The notes beneath the pieces are model-generated. The model did no database searches and was not told the DNA's origin. It saw nothing but the letters and a program-made list of their open reading frames with translations. Shown here piece after piece: positions 62,970 to 64,000 of a DNA stretch of 64,000 bases; within the stretch, counting starts at the first letter, position 1; the number at the start of each line of letters is the position of its first letter. The stretch comes from Diploscapter coronatus. Its lineage: Eukaryota > Nematoda > Chromadorea > Rhabditida > Rhabditidae. The stretch covers positions 24,823,201 to 24,887,200 of the forward strand of contig OZ038422.1 in the NCBI GenBank assembly GCA_964036155.1, read 5' to 3'. Position numbers and translations under genes: made by a program.

Positions 62970-63789
62970 ATGAGATCCGCGAAAATCCTCGTAGTCGGGA
63001 TTTTATTGATCGGATTAGCCACGGCCGAAGTCAATAAAAACCCCTGGACCCCAGGCCAATATCCAGGTATGAAACTTTATTGATTTATTCCAGTTTTATA
63101 TCACTTGGCTAATCAGCTTCCACTGATTCATAGAAAATTCAGAAACGTAAATGATTTTGTGATATCTTTTAAAGAATGCTTATAGGAGATGATAGATTTC
63201 TATTTAAGGAAAAGATCTTTTATTTTAAGACGTCCGAGGATCTACAGTTGATCAATGTCTGGCAGTTTTGCCAAAGAGTAAGAACAAGCTTTTCATCTGT
63301 GACCCGGATCGAGTTTTGAATAATAGTCAAGGTAAGCATAAGGAAAATCAGACATTTTTGCCGCTCAAAAAGTTTGCTCTTTCATATTTCGGACACTCGA
63401 GATTTGCTCAAGATTTTTGCATATACTCGGCACGTTTCTCTTCCTATAGTTTAGCATGGGATGAGAGGTTCTTTGTTCGACCACATGGCGAAAGATTCAT
63501 TAGAACCCACTTAAACCAAGTAGCGCTCCGATTCTATGCCATTTTATGCACACTTTTTAACGACGAAAATATGTGCAAAACGTTGAGATTTGCGGGGGCA
63601 CGCGATAAAAGATAAAATGTTCAATAAAAATGAAGTTTTACATTAAAGAATAAAATAAAATTTGAAATAAAGATTAAATCGTAGATGAAAATATTTTAGC
63701 GATGCATCTAAACCAACAATTGCATACATTGGCTACTCAGACACCATGTCATTGTCAAAGAAGATCGCAGTGCACGACGGGATTGGCAG
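62970..63789 (+). CDS. MOLO-1-like TPM-domain protein, 5' part
   Basis: Start of a gene that runs off the right edge. Exons: 62970-63066, 63230-63331, 63700-63789; the last ends in phase at a GTAATT donor, and the rest to 64000 reads as intron. The protein has a signal peptide ending in GLATAEV, then NPWTPGQYPDVRG, FICDPDRVLN and, after about 15 residues, CHCQRRSQC. The WTP-x-YPxxR and CDPD-x-(I/V)L motifs are those of nematode TPM-domain proteins such as MOLO-1, an auxiliary subunit of levamisole-type acetylcholine receptors. Nematodes have several such paralogues, so the exact orthologue is open. The expected C-terminal membrane segment lies beyond the window. Confidence 0.82.
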
Positions 63790-64000
63790 GTAATTCAAAA
63801 AATAAACTAAGTTTTATTTCATTTGCGGGCTTCGATCGCGCACTCTCTCGGCTCGACCTTTGCCTCGTAAGAGCTCCAAAACAATCAATATCATCACTTC
63901 AATTTCAAAACAATCAATGATAAACAATAAACAAAAACACCCTTCTATTTCATTCTTTTTCGGCAAGGACCAATTCATTTAGCAAAGCTTTACTGTTTAT

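Overview
The window is eukaryotic and reads as a nematode nuclear genome. It is AT-rich, with short-exon genes whose introns open GTAAG/GTGAG and close TTTCAG. TTTCAG or TTTTAG also sits a few bases upstream of several start codons, as expected for spliced-leader trans-splicing. The recognisable proteins have typical nematode homologues: Spinster, DOXA-1, an NCLX-type exchanger and a MOLO-1-like TPM protein. I cannot name the species. All gene models were assembled by hand from splice sites and reading-frame phase; exon positions are given in each entry.

Layout. 1-10.7 kb: no confident gene, but two possible minus-strand exons near 6.6-7.3 kb and degenerate repeats near 2.6 kb. 10.7-19.4 kb: two minus-strand genes in tandem, a Spinster-type lysosomal transporter (509 aa) and, directly downstream, a two-C2-domain protein reminiscent of the centriolar/ciliary protein C2CD3. 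They are separated by nothing but a UGA in an otherwise continuous frame. 19.5-35.2 kb: a 15.7 kb gene-poor block with hairpins, a tandem duplication, orphan promoter-like modules and one probable small minus-strand gene (29.5-30.0 kb, 107 aa). 35.3-40.6 kb: plus-strand doxa-1 (dual oxidase maturation factor, 412 aa), whose introns carry an inverted-repeat element, a transposon-end relic and a protein-like antisense ORF. 42.4-44.9 kb: a minus-strand protein with a Cys/His-rich C-terminal module (318 aa), with a TA-flanked MITE in one intron. 45-49 kb: weak plus-strand gene candidates in purine-rich DNA. 49.5-54.6 kb: minus-strand NCLX-type Na+/Ca2+ exchanger (669 aa, 21 exons). 55.8-56.2 kb: a probable solo LTR. 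56.6-57.9 kb: an unrecognised 285-aa protein (minus). 59.0-61.3 kb: an acyl-CoA dehydrogenase (418 aa, plus). 63.0 kb to the right edge: the 5' part of a MOLO-1/TPM-domain gene (plus).

The genes do not form one pathway. Apart from the Spinster/C2 pair, which may share a transcript, they look like independent housekeeping, membrane and signalling genes. The observations most worth testing are the Spinster/C2 junction, two GC-AG introns, the hidden small gene at 29.5-30.0 kb and the antisense ORF inside doxa-1.
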